This document shows positions 31,492 to 39,166 of a stretch of 42,644 nt of DNA, one piece after another. The notes under the pieces are model-generated. The model was not told the origin of the DNA. It ran no database searches and worked only from the letters and a program-made list of their open reading frames with translations. How positions within the stretch are numbered: the first letter of the stretch is position 1; every line of letters starts with the position of its first letter. This DNA comes from Asaia bogorensis (GTDB lineage Bacteria; Pseudomonadota; Alphaproteobacteria; CACIAM-22H2). The translations under genes and the position numbers were made by a program. The stretch is taken from NCBI GenBank assembly GCA_945901855.1, contig CAMDLT010000033.1, positions 1 through 42,644 on the forward strand, given 5' to 3'.

Positions 31492-31965
31492 ATGCCGACA
31501 ATGGAATTGACGGAATTTCTCGTCCCCGAAGCGATCCTTGCCAATGTGCGCGCAGGCGGCAAAAAACTCGTGCTGGCCGAACTTGCACGCAAAGCGGGCG
31601 AGCTTGCAGGCATCGACGAACGCTTGGTGCTCGACGTGGTGCTGGAGCGCGAGCGCCTGGGCACGACAGGCGTCGGCAACGGGATTGCCATACCGCACGG
31701 CAAGCTTGCCGGGCTAAAACGGCTTTACGGCGTGTTCGCGCGCCTGGAAAAGCCGGTCGATTTCGACGCGATCGACGCACAACCCGTCGACCTCATTTTT
31801 CTGCTGCTGGCGCCAGAGGGCGCAGGTGCCGACCATTTGAAGGCGCTTGCGCGCGTATCGCGGCTGCTGCGCGACCGGCGCGTGTGCGAGAAACTGCGCG
31901 GCTCCGACCGCGCGGAAGCGCTCTACGCGCTGTTGACCGAGCACGCCGCGAGCCACGCGGCGTAA
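31492..31965 (+). CDS. ptsN: PTS IIA-like nitrogen regulatory protein PtsN
   Basis: A 157-residue EIIA(Ntr) protein. The phosphorylated histidine is H69 in GIAIPHGKL, with GVGNGIAIPH and LIFLLLAPEGAGADHLKALA typical of the family. It is the end of the nitrogen-related phosphotransferase chain and affects potassium, carbon and nitrogen control through protein contacts. It starts 9 bases after hpf; the ATG at 31501 is an alternative. Its EINtr and NPr partners are not in this window. It is convergent with the heat-shock gene. Confidence 0.96.
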   Translation: MPTMELTEFLVPEAILANVRAGGKKLVLAELARKAGELAGIDERLVLDVVLERERLGTTGVGNGIAIPHGKLAGLKRLYGVFARLEKPVDFDAIDAQPVDLIFLLLAPEGAGADHLKALARVSRLLRDRRVCEKLRGSDRAEALYALLTEHAASHAA

Positions 31966-32033
31966 CTCGAAAAGTCGCGGCACACGACCGTCGGCGCAAG
32001 CCCTAGGGCCGCGTTCGAAACTTACCGCCTGCC

Positions 32034-32489
32034 TCAGCCGTCCTTGCCCATATCGATCGTCTTGTTGCGGGCGGCTGCCCCACCGGCCTTGATAGGAATG
32101 GCGCGCGCTTTGGGCGCAGCCACAGGGCGCACCAAATCGATATGCAGCAGACCATTATCGAGCGTCGAGCCCATCACCTCGATGCCGTCGGCCAGCACGA
32201 AACTGCGCTGGAACTGACGTGCGGCGATGCCGCGATGGATATAGACTCGACCCGGTTCGTCAGTCTGCTTGCCGCGTACGGTCAGCTGGTTGTTTTCGAC
32301 CGAGATCGACAGATCGTCGAGCGAAAACCCCGCGACCGCCAGCGTGATGCGCAAACCGTTTTCGCCGGTCTGCTCGATATTGTAGGGCGGGTAGCCTTCG
32401 GCCGCATGTTTGGCAATGCGGTCGATCGTGCGCTCGAATTCGTCGAAACCAAGCAGCAGCGGATTGTTGAACAGCGACAGACGCGACAT
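32034..32489 (-). CDS. Small heat-shock protein (Hsp20/IbpA family)
   Basis: A 151-residue alpha-crystallin-type chaperone. LFNNPLLLGFDEFERTIDRI is the N-terminal IbpA-like segment. The crystallin domain includes ITLAVAGFSLDDLSISVENN, and ARQFQRSFVLADGIEV, LDNGLLHIDLVRP and the C-terminal IPI (in ARAIPIKAG) complete it. It holds unfolded proteins during heat stress. The ATG at 32489 follows GGAGA by 9 bases, and this ribosome site is buried in a predicted leader hairpin (32494-32517). A heat-shock-like promoter lies at 32572-32600. Confidence 0.96.
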   Translation of the reverse strand: MSRLSLFNNPLLLGFDEFERTIDRIAKHAAEGYPPYNIEQTGENGLRITLAVAGFSLDDLSISVENNQLTVRGKQTDEPGRVYIHRGIAARQFQRSFVLADGIEVMGSTLDNGLLHIDLVRPVAAPKARAIPIKAGGAAARNKTIDMGKDG

Positions 32490-32493
32490 GACG

Positions 32494-32517
32494 GGCACTC
32501 TCCACGCGAGCAATGCC
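32494..32517 (-). promoter_or_regulatory. ROSE-like RNA thermometer hairpin in the Hsp20 leader
   Basis: On the minus strand GGCATTGCTC pairs with GAGAGTGCC across a short loop, leaving a single unpaired G in the TTGCT segment. The pairing covers part of the ribosome site GGAGA. The TTGCT motif opposite the ribosome site and the extra G are the marks of ROSE thermometers, which control small heat-shock genes in rhizobia and other proteobacteria. It is read from sequence by eye, not folded. Confidence 0.6.
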
Positions 32518-32571
32518 TATGACGGATCGCTTGCAGCCCCGCCAATTCGGGCACCGCACGCGTTGGTTTGA

Positions 32572-32600
32572 ATATGGCGTGCCCAACGGCGCGCATCAAG
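32572..32600 (-). promoter_or_regulatory. Candidate heat-shock promoter of the Hsp20 gene
   Basis: On the minus strand CTTGAT (32595-32600) and CCATAT (32572-32577) are 17 bases apart. The CTTG -35 start resembles heat-shock sigma-32 promoters. The predicted leader is about 76 bases, which is a normal length for a ROSE leader. Confidence 0.45.
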
Positions 32601-32608
32601 AGGGGGCG

Positions 32609-32992
32609 TCAGGGACCGGGGCGACGTGTAAACTTCGCCGCGCGCGGCACCGACGCGCGCGTTGCGGGAACAGGCGCGCCTGTCCGCTTCGCCGAGACCG
32701 AATTTGCGGCCGTAAAGAAACGCTGCGTGGCGGCATCCGAAGGCGCTGGTCCGCCGTTGCGGATCGCGCGCAGGCGCTCGACTTCGGCTTCCTTCTGGAA
32801 ATCCGCGCCGTTGGCCATGCGGTCGAGCTGTTTAGCCGCGCCTTCGAGATTGACGACCATCTGCTCGAGTTCGAGCCGATGGGCACGCATCAGATCGTCG
32901 CGCTTCAGCGTGTGGCGAAAGCCCGCCGCACGCTGGCGGAAGCGCTTGGCCTTTGCCAGATAGATCTCGGCTTTGGGATCGGATTTTTTCAT
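32609..32992 (-). CDS. Small hypothetical protein, helical and charged
   Basis: A 127-residue protein with no recognised family. Residues 1-85 are charged and probably helical (AEIYLAKAKRFRQRAAGFRH and LEQMVVNLEGAAKQLDRMAN). The last 40 are basic and proline/alanine-rich, probably disordered. No signal peptide or membrane helix is present. The ATG at 32992 was chosen because the protein sequence reads naturally from there (MKKSDPKAE). It lies between the Spy-like and Hsp20 genes, all on the minus strand. A possible promoter is listed at 33024-33051. It could also be a chance open frame. Confidence 0.6.
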   Translation of the reverse strand: MKKSDPKAEIYLAKAKRFRQRAAGFRHTLKRDDLMRAHRLELEQMVVNLEGAAKQLDRMANGADFQKEAEVERLRAIRNGGPAPSDAATQRFFTAANSVSAKRTGAPVPATRASVPRAAKFTRRPGP

Positions 32993-33023
32993 GCGTCCAC
33001 ACGTTCGCTTCGGATCCGACCAA

Positions 33024-33051
33024 AATATACATCCCCTCGCCGACACGCAAA
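33024..33051 (-). promoter_or_regulatory. Weak promoter candidate for the small hypothetical gene
   Basis: On the minus strand TTTGCG (33046-33051) and TATATT (33024-33029) are 16 bases apart. The -10 match is good and the -35 is moderate. It would give a leader of about 25 bases. Confidence 0.35.
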
Positions 33052-33075
33052 TGCTCCAATTCCGCCGGCCGCCAA

Positions 33076-33516
33076 CTAGTGCCGTCGGCGGCCGCCACCA
33101 TGTCCGCCACGCTCAAGTGCCTGCGCCAGAAGTGTCTTTTGGCTGTCGTCGAGCGCTGCCTGCAGTCGCTCGATGGCCGGGCGGAACGCCTTCATGCTGT
33201 CGAGCATGGCTGCCATGACCGTCTCGCGGCGTACCAGCGACGCCGCCGCATCGTTGGCGGGCGCATCGGCGGGCGGGTTGGCGCACACCCGTTTCAACGG
33301 TTCGGCCGCCGCACGCGCGTCGCGCGCAAAGCTGTCCCAGGCCACCCGCTGGTTTGGCGTCGGCTGGATCTTCGCTTCGACATAGGCAAGCCTGCTGGCG
33401 ATGCGCGCATCGCTATCGCGGCACATGCGCTCGAACATGGCGCCGTGCCGATCTTGGGCGAAAGCGGGGCCTGCCAGCAACGACAGACCCATAAGGGCAG
33501 CGGCAAACTTCAACAT
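33076..33516 (-). CDS. Spy/CpxP-like periplasmic protein (LTXXQ family)
   Basis: A 146-residue protein. A Sec signal peptide (MLKFAAALMGLSLLAGPAFA) is followed by a helical mature part with two cysteines. IQPTPNQRVAWDSFA and ALDDSQKTLLAQAL recall the paired LTxxQ motifs of Spy and CpxP. Such proteins act as ATP-independent chaperones or stress-sensor dampers in the periplasm. A strong ribosome site (AGGAGA) precedes the ATG at 33516. It diverges from an OmpR/sensor-kinase pair, the same layout as cpxP and cpxRA, and a tandem GTAAC repeat lies between. The C-terminus is Gly/His/Arg-rich. Confidence 0.8.
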   Translation of the reverse strand: MLKFAAALMGLSLLAGPAFAQDRHGAMFERMCRDSDARIASRLAYVEAKIQPTPNQRVAWDSFARDARAAAEPLKRVCANPPADAPANDAAASLVRRETVMAAMLDSMKAFRPAIERLQAALDDSQKTLLAQALERGGHGGGRRRH

Positions 33517-33596
33517 GGCGTTTTCTCCTGGGGTTGATCGAGGCTGCCTTTATCGCGCATCGCCGACGCCGGACGATGACCGCGCGGTTCCAATGC

Positions 33597-33611
33597 GTAA
33601 CCGGCCGTAAC
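33597..33611 (+). promoter_or_regulatory. Tandem GTAAC repeat, candidate response-regulator binding site
   Basis: GTAAC at 33597-33601 and again at 33607-33611, five bases apart, so the repeats are one helical turn from each other. The CpxR box of enterobacteria is GTAAA-N5-GTAAA, nearly the same layout. The site lies between the divergent Spy-like and regulator genes, about 35 bases upstream of a TAGACT -10 candidate (33646-33651). Confidence 0.55.
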
Positions 33612-33645
33612 ACCGTCGCGTTATGCGCAAAGGCGAACCCGGCGC

Positions 33646-33651
33646 TAGACT
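33646..33651 (+). promoter_or_regulatory. Candidate -10 element of the regulator-kinase operon
   Basis: TAGACT at 33646-33651. No good -35 box lies 17 bases upstream, but the GTAAC repeats lie near the place where an activator would bind. Transcription from it would begin near 33658, at or next to the ATG at 33659, giving an almost leaderless mRNA. The ATG has no visible ribosome site. Confidence 0.35.
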
Positions 33652-33658
33652 GCTGCGC

Positions 33659-34378
33659 ATGAACAATCGCAGCGCCCATATTTTGATTATCGACGACGAT
33701 CGCGAGATTCGCCGATTGGTCGCGCGATTTTTGGGCGAGAACGGCATGCGCGCCACCGCCGTTGCCGACGCAAGCGAAGCCGACGAAGCGCTGGCGGCCG
33801 GGCGCTTCGATCTGGTCGTGCTCGATCTGATGCTGCCGGGCGAGGACGGCATGTCGATCGCGCGCCGCCTGCGCCAGTCGGGCAACATGCCGATCTTGAT
33901 GCTGACGGCGCGCGGCGAGGAAATCGACCGCATCGTCGGGCTGGAAGTGGGGGCGGACGACTACATGGCCAAACCCTTCAGCCCGCGCGAGTTGCTGGCC
34001 CGCATCCGCGCCGTGCTGCGGCGCACGGGCGAACGCGGCGACGAAGCGCCTAAACCGCGCAACTTCCGGTTTTCGGGCTGGCGCGTCGATGCGTTGCGTC
34101 GCGAGCTGTACCGGCCCGACGGCGCCATGATCCCGACGACCGACGCGGAATTCGATCTGCTGGCGGCGTTCCTCGAACGACCGCAGCGCGTCTTGAGCCG
34201 CGAGCAGCTGCTGGATCTGGCGCGCGGCCGTACGGCGCAGTTGTTCGACCGATCGATCGACGTTGCGGTCATGCGGCTGCGCCGCAAGATCGAACCCGAT
34301 CCGACCAAGCCCGAAATCATCCGTACGGTCCGCAATGGTGGCTATATGTTCGCCGCCGATGTCGAGATACTGGCGTGA
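33659..34378 (+). CDS. OmpR/PhoB-family response regulator
   Basis: A 239-residue two-domain regulator. The receiver domain has the acidic pocket in ILIIDDDREI, the phosphorylated D56 in VVLDLMLPGEDG, and the conserved lysine in DYMAKPFSP. The winged-helix DNA-binding domain contains LLAAFLERPQRVLSREQLLD and VDVAVMRLRRKIE-like segments ending in IIRTVRNGGYMFA. The ATG at 33659 starts the family-like MNNRSAHILII; no ribosome site is visible before it. It is coupled to the kinase gene by a GTGA overlap. Confidence 0.96.
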   Translation: MNNRSAHILIIDDDREIRRLVARFLGENGMRATAVADASEADEALAAGRFDLVVLDLMLPGEDGMSIARRLRQSGNMPILMLTARGEEIDRIVGLEVGADDYMAKPFSPRELLARIRAVLRRTGERGDEAPKPRNFRFSGWRVDALRRELYRPDGAMIPTTDAEFDLLAAFLERPQRVLSREQLLDLARGRTAQLFDRSIDVAVMRLRRKIEPDPTKPEIIRTVRNGGYMFAADVEILA

Positions 34379-35793
34379 TCAACTTGCGCAGGATATCGGC
34401 CCGGTTCGACGGCATTGCCGTGCGCATTGCGGCAATCTCGATTGCGGGTTTGCTGCTGGCGCAGCTGGCGGCGGTCGGCATTGCGCTGCTGCTGCGCCCG
34501 CACGAGTTGCAAGTCTTCCAGGCCCGCTGGCTGGTCGAGGCGACGGTCGATCTGGCGCGCGAAACCTTTGCCCAAGCGCCCGATCGGCGGGCAGCCCTGC
34601 TGCGCGCACGCGCCGAAGCCGCGCACCTATCGCTCGCTTGGGAATACAATTTCGCAACCGACGGCGATCGCTCGCGTCCGCGCGGTCCCGGCGGACGCCT
34701 GCAACGCGCGATCGCCGAGCGCCTGCCGCCGGGCTACCGCGTGGAAATCGATTTCAGCTTCGCGCCCGGGCGTGCTTGGAACGCGCCGGACCGTTTCATT
34801 CGCCGCGTTCCCGCCGACGACCCGTCCTGGAACGACGGGCCGGGCGGCGTGGTGCCGGGCACGTTCGCGATCGCCGTTCGCGGCCCCGATGGAACGTGGT
34901 TGATCGTGCGCCCGCGCAGCGCGCAAATCGGTTGGGGCTGGATCGTATTCGCTGCTTGGCTGGGAGCAACGGCCGCCGTCGGCGCCTTTGCCGCTTGGTG
35001 GGCGGCGCGACGTTTGGCCCGTCCGCTGGAAGCGCTGGCGGGCGAGGCGGCACGCGCGGGGGCCGGTCTCGATCCGCAGCTGGCGGCGGCGGCCGATGCG
35101 CCGCTTGAAGTGCGCACGATCGGGGCGGCGTTGGCGCGCATGCGCGGCCAGCTTGTGCGCCACGTCGAGGACCGCACGCGGCTGCTGGCGGCCATCAGCC
35201 ACGATCTGCGCACGCCGCTTACGCGCTTGCGCTTGCGCGTGGAAGGGATCGGCGAGGAGAGCGAGCGCGCCAAAGCGCTTTGCGACATTGCCGAGATGGA
35301 ACGCATGATCGCCGAGACGCTCGATTTTGCCCGCGCCGACGCGCTCGAAGCCGCCCCCGAACGCTTCGATCTTGCGGCGCTCGCCCAAATGCTCGTCGAC
35401 GAGCGGGTGGATATGGACAAAACGATCGCCTACGAGGGACCGGCGAGCTTGGTCGTCGAGGGGCGGCCGGGGGCGCTCAAACGCGCGCTCGCCAATCTGA
35501 TCGACAACGCGCTCGCCTATGCCGGAACGGCCCTTGTGCGCCTTGTCCCAGGCGACGCGACGATCGCGATCCATATCGAAGACGAAGGTCCCGGCGTCCC
35601 GGCCGATCGGCTCGACGACGTCTTCCGTCCGTTCGTGCGCCTCGAAGGCTCGCGCTCGCGCGAAACGGGCGGCGCCGGACTTGGCTTGGCGGTTGCGCGC
35701 GACGTCGCACGCGCGCATGGCGGCGACGTGGAACTGCGCAATCGCGTGCCCAAGGGTCTGGCGGCGATTTTGACCCTGCCGCGAATCGCTTGA
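34375..35793 (+). CDS. Sensor histidine kinase (EnvZ/CpxA-like)
   Basis: A 472-residue membrane kinase. Helix 1 lies at about 17-40 and helix 2 at about 186-208, enclosing a periplasmic sensor of about 145 residues without a recognised family. A HAMP linker (210-262) follows, then the dimerisation domain with the phosphorylated H276 in AAISHDLRTPLTRLRLR, and the ATPase domain with the N box (ANLIDNALAYAG), EDEGPGVP and GGAGLGLAVARD. It starts with GTG at 34375. It most likely phosphorylates the regulator just upstream. The ligand is unknown; the neighbouring Spy-like gene suggests envelope stress. Confidence 0.95.
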   Translation: MINLRRISARFDGIAVRIAAISIAGLLLAQLAAVGIALLLRPHELQVFQARWLVEATVDLARETFAQAPDRRAALLRARAEAAHLSLAWEYNFATDGDRSRPRGPGGRLQRAIAERLPPGYRVEIDFSFAPGRAWNAPDRFIRRVPADDPSWNDGPGGVVPGTFAIAVRGPDGTWLIVRPRSAQIGWGWIVFAAWLGATAAVGAFAAWWAARRLARPLEALAGEAARAGAGLDPQLAAAADAPLEVRTIGAALARMRGQLVRHVEDRTRLLAAISHDLRTPLTRLRLRVEGIGEESERAKALCDIAEMERMIAETLDFARADALEAAPERFDLAALAQMLVDERVDMDKTIAYEGPASLVVEGRPGALKRALANLIDNALAYAGTALVRLVPGDATIAIHIEDEGPGVPADRLDDVFRPFVRLEGSRSRETGGAGLGLAVARDVARAHGGDVELRNRVPKGLAAILTLPRIA

Positions 35794-35824
35794 GCCGAGC
35801 GTCGCTTTGGCGTACGCCCGAACG

Positions 35825-36541
35825 ATGGCAAAAGCGCTCGACGGCATCGATGTGGCGGTTCTGGCAGGCGGGCTCGGCACCCGGCTTGCGGCGGCGGTAC
35901 CCGGCTTGCCCAAAGCCCTTGCCCCCGTCGCCGGCGTGCCATTCGTCGAACATCTGCTCGATTGGCTGACGGCACAGGGCGCGCAGCGCATCGTTTTTCT
36001 GCTGGGCCATAGGGCCGACCAGCTCGACGCGCATCTCCAGACGAACAGGCGCGCGGGCGTGGTCTTCGAGACCAGCATCGAGCCCGAGCCGCTTGGCACC
36101 GGCGGGGCGCTGGGGCTGGCACGCGCCAAGTTCGCCAGCGATCCGATTTTGGTCGTCAATGGCGATACCTTCGTCGATGCCGACTTGCTGCCGCTCGTCG
36201 CGGCCCATCGTGCCACCAACGCGCTCGCCACTTTGCTGGCCGTGACGGTGCCCAATGCCGGACGTTATGGGCGTCTGGCGATCGACGGCGCGTACCTTCA
36301 AGGTTTCGTCGAAAAGGACCCAACCTTCCAAGGGGCGGCGCCCATCAATGCGGGGGTATATCTGCTGTCGGCGGCAGCGCTCGATCGTTTGGCCGCAAAA
36401 GGGCCCTGCTCGCTCGAGCGCGACATGTTCGAGCTTGCAGCACCCGGCACGCTTGGCGTTTGCCACGATCCGCACGCGCGCTTCGTCGATATCGGCACGC
36501 CCGACAGCTGGCAAGGTGCGACGGCCGTGGTCAAACCATGA
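35825..36541 (+). CDS. Nucleotidyltransferase, HddC-like (sugar-phosphate)
   Basis: A 238-residue NTP transferase. The nucleotide-binding signature is DVAVLAGGLGTRLAAAVPGL, followed by PKALAPVAGVPFVEHLLDWL, EPEPLGTGGALGLA and VVNGDTFVDADL. The C-terminal part ends RFVDIGTPDSW, the pattern of HddC, which makes GDP-heptose from heptose 1-phosphate. Related MurNAc-phosphate and mannose-phosphate enzymes cannot be excluded. No other heptose-synthesis gene is in the window. The ATG at 35825 is followed by a coupled Nudix gene (ATGA overlap). Confidence 0.85.
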   Translation: MAKALDGIDVAVLAGGLGTRLAAAVPGLPKALAPVAGVPFVEHLLDWLTAQGAQRIVFLLGHRADQLDAHLQTNRRAGVVFETSIEPEPLGTGGALGLARAKFASDPILVVNGDTFVDADLLPLVAAHRATNALATLLAVTVPNAGRYGRLAIDGAYLQGFVEKDPTFQGAAPINAGVYLLSAAALDRLAAKGPCSLERDMFELAAPGTLGVCHDPHARFVDIGTPDSWQGATAVVKP

Positions 36542-37101
36542 GCGATATCCCGCCCTTGCGCCGTCTCGGCCGCCGCGCTGTTTTCGAAAATCGCGTATGG
36601 CGCGTATTTGCCGACCACATCGCGGATGCCAACGGCACGCACGTGCCCGACTATCTGGTGTTCGAGGCCAAAGCGCATCCCGTCGGCGGCGTTGCCGTTC
36701 TGCCGGTGCTGGCGGACGGGCGCGTGGCGCTGCTGCGCAATTGGCGCCCGGCCATCGACGGGTGGAGCGTCGAGGTCGCAAAAGGTTTTGTCGATCCGGG
36801 CGAAACGCCGTCCGAAGCCGCGATGCGCGAACTCGCCGAAGAAACCGGCCTCGCCTGCGCGCCCCGAGATCTGATCGCCGTTGGCGAAGTCCATCCAGAG
36901 CCAGCGGCGATGGCGAGCAAAGCCGCCTTGTTCGTTGCGCGCAATTGCCACGCGATCGACGGCCATGCGCACGACACTACCGAAGCAGGCCTTGGCCGAC
37001 TGCATGTCGTTTCGCCCGACAAGGCCCTGGCGCTTGCCCCCAGCGACGCGGTGAGCCTGCTGCTGCTGGCTCGCCGCGCGCAGGCGCTCAAATCGCCTTG
37101 A
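36538..37101 (+). CDS. Nudix hydrolase, ADP-ribose pyrophosphatase type
   Basis: A 187-residue hydrolase. The Nudix box is [20 protein letters not shown] followed by TGL. The upstream [20 protein letters not shown] is typical of the ADP-ribose/GDP-mannose pyrophosphatase group. The substrate is a nucleoside diphosphate linked to another group, probably ADP-ribose or a nucleotide sugar. It starts inside the stop of the HddC-like gene. Its 3' end overlaps the convergent chemoreceptor by 14 bases. Confidence 0.92.
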   Translation: MSDIPPLRRLGRRAVFENRVWRVFADHIADANGTHVPDYLVFEAKAHPVGGVAVLPVLADGRVALLRNWRPAIDGWSVEVAKGFVDPGETPSEAAMRELAEETGLACAPRDLIAVGEVHPEPAAMASKAALFVARNCHAIDGHAHDTTEAGLGRLHVVSPDKALALAPSDAVSLLLLARRAQALKSP

Positions 37102-39064
37102 GGCCGACGCTGCGGCGTTGGAGCCACGCGGCATAATCGGCGGGCGGGCGCTCGAACTCCAAATGCAGCTGGCCGTTGACACGCTCGCGCACGGCAAACT
37201 GCAGCGTTTGGGCGAGGCCGTCGAAGCGCAACGTGCCGCGTTCGCCGGTGCGCATGTCGCGCTCGGTACGCACATGCGCCCCGCCTTCCGACGCATCGAC
37301 CAGCGTGCCGGATACGCGCGCGCCCGCGGCGTCGGCGATCTCGACCGTGCTTTGGACCGCAAAGCGCGGAAACTTGCGTCGGTTGGCGTCCTGCGTCGAG
37401 GTGCGCACCACGCGCACCAGAATCTCGCGCAGGCCCTCGACATTTTTGGTCACCGACGAAATCGCCTGGCGCACTTCGGCGGCCGAATTGCCGACGGCGT
37501 CGGCCTCGCGGCTGACATTCTGGATCTTCGAGGAAACTTCGCGCGACGCGTCGGCCGTCTGGCCCACATTGCGCGCGATCTCTTGCGTCGCAGCGCCCTG
37601 CTCTTCCATCGCCGCCGCGATGGCGCTCGCCACCTCGTCGACTTCGCGGATCCGTTCGCCGATTTCGGCCACTGCCGAGACGGCCGCATTGGTTGCGGCC
37701 TGGATCTCGCCGACCTGACGGTCGATGTCCTCGGTCGAACGGCCGGTCTGATTGGCAAGATTCTTGACCTCCGAGGCCACGACCGCAAAACCCTTGCCGG
37801 CATCGCCCGCACGCGCGGCTTCGATGGTCGCGTTCAGCGCCAGCAGGTTGGTCTGGCCCGCAATCTGGCCGATCAGTTTGGTCACTTCGGAGATTTTCGC
37901 GACCGCATCCGACAGCGAGCGAATCGTCGCCTGCGCCTTCTCCCCGCTCGCAACCGCGTGCTTGGTCACGCTCGACGCGCGCGCGACCTGGCCCGAGATC
38001 TCGCGGATCGAGGCCGACAATTCTTCGGCCGCCGACGACACCGTCTGCACGTTGACCAGCGCTTCTTCCGATGCCGCCGCAACCGCCTGGCTGTCGGACG
38101 ACACTTCTTGGGCAAGCGCCGTCATGCCCTCGGCGGCTTTGTCGACCTGGCGCGTGGTCGCCGCGATCGACTGTACGGCTGTCGAGGTTTCGCGCTCGAC
38201 CGTTTCGGCCATGTCGAGCAGCGCCTTTTTCTTGAGCCGTTCGGCTTCCGCAGCGGCATCTTTTTGCGCATCTTCCAGACGCAGTTTTTCTTTGCCTGCG
38301 TCCTGGAAGACTTGCAAGGCAGCGGCAAGCTTGCCGATTTCCTCGGTCTGGTCCTTGTGCGGGATCGCGATAGCCAGATTGCCCGCGGCTGTTTCGCGCA
38401 TCGCATTCAAGATGCGATTGAGCGGATTCAAAATGCCGATGAAGATGACGGCCGTGCCCAGAAGGAGCGCTCCCAAAACGCCGCCGACCGACAGGACGAT
38501 GGCAAATGTTCTGGCTACTTCGAAGTCGGCCTGTGTCGTTTTTGCGAGTTCTGTAAATTCGGCAACGCTGCGATCTTCGATCGGCCGGATCTGTGCCCGG
38601 ATTTCATCGATCAGGCCGCTGACATCGTAAGCGATCTTGCCTGCCTCCTCGAACTTGCCCTCGCGCGACAAATTTTTGATGGTCTCGGCGTGCTCCTTGT
38701 GACGTGCCAGGATCGCACGGGCACGAGCCATTGCTGCGCGCCCGTCGTTCGATTCGAGCAACGGCTGCAGCTGGTCGAGCCGGGCAATGAAGAGACGATG
38801 TTCGTCTTCGACTGAAGTTTCCATCTTGGTGCGAACGTCGGGCGCCAATTCGATCGGCAGGAATTCGACCGCGCGGGCATAAGCCAGAAGATTTGCCGTG
38901 CCGCGTCCTCCATGCAGAATGCGCGTGGCCGAATTCGAAATCACCTGGGTATCTTCTTGCGCGTGGGACAATTCGCGAATCCCATTATACGCCTGACCGC
39001 CCGACACAACCGACAACAACAGCAGAACCGCGTAAATTTTTGGCGCGATCGGGATATTTTTCAT
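37088..39064 (-). CDS. Methyl-accepting chemotaxis protein with C-terminal PilZ domain
   Basis: A 658-residue chemoreceptor. Order: membrane helix 1 (about 9-26), periplasmic four-helix-bundle-like region (27-185), helix 2 (187-212), HAMP (about 210-262), signalling coiled coil with the conserved hairpin [20 protein letters not shown] (404-423), and a C-terminal PilZ domain (about 561-650). The PilZ domain has both binding motifs for c-di-GMP: RKFPR (563-567) and DASEGG (590-595). No CheR/CheB tethering pentapeptide is seen. GGATAGGAAC lies before the ATG at 39064. No che genes are close by. Confidence 0.96.
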   Translation of the reverse strand: MKNIPIAPKIYAVLLLLSVVSGGQAYNGIRELSHAQEDTQVISNSATRILHGGRGTANLLAYARAVEFLPIELAPDVRTKMETSVEDEHRLFIARLDQLQPLLESNDGRAAMARARAILARHKEHAETIKNLSREGKFEEAGKIAYDVSGLIDEIRAQIRPIEDRSVAEFTELAKTTQADFEVARTFAIVLSVGGVLGALLLGTAVIFIGILNPLNRILNAMRETAAGNLAIAIPHKDQTEEIGKLAAALQVFQDAGKEKLRLEDAQKDAAAEAERLKKKALLDMAETVERETSTAVQSIAATTRQVDKAAEGMTALAQEVSSDSQAVAAASEEALVNVQTVSSAAEELSASIREISGQVARASSVTKHAVASGEKAQATIRSLSDAVAKISEVTKLIGQIAGQTNLLALNATIEAARAGDAGKGFAVVASEVKNLANQTGRSTEDIDRQVGEIQAATNAAVSAVAEIGERIREVDEVASAIAAAMEEQGAATQEIARNVGQTADASREVSSKIQNVSREADAVGNSAAEVRQAISSVTKNVEGLREILVRVVRTSTQDANRRKFPRFAVQSTVEIADAAGARVSGTLVDASEGGAHVRTERDMRTGERGTLRFDGLAQTLQFAVRERVNGQLHLEFERPPADYAAWLQRRSVGLKAI

Positions 39065-39166
39065 GGGGACGTTCCTATCCTTGAACGGGTCAGAAGATGA
39101 TTCGCTTATATACAGTTCGAATTATTTTGCCTACCTTTGCGGCATATCCGCGCTAGATAAGGGGTC

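Noticed and set aside
31990..32030. CCCTAGGG palindrome between ptsN and the Hsp20 gene as a bidirectional terminator
   Set aside because: There is no loop and no T run on either side.
32832..33116. Minus-strand open frame starting MSVADMVAAADG between the Spy-like and hypothetical genes
   Set aside because: It overlaps both neighbours in another frame, and its second half has shadow-like composition. The first 45 residues look more natural, but there is no ribosome site and no family.
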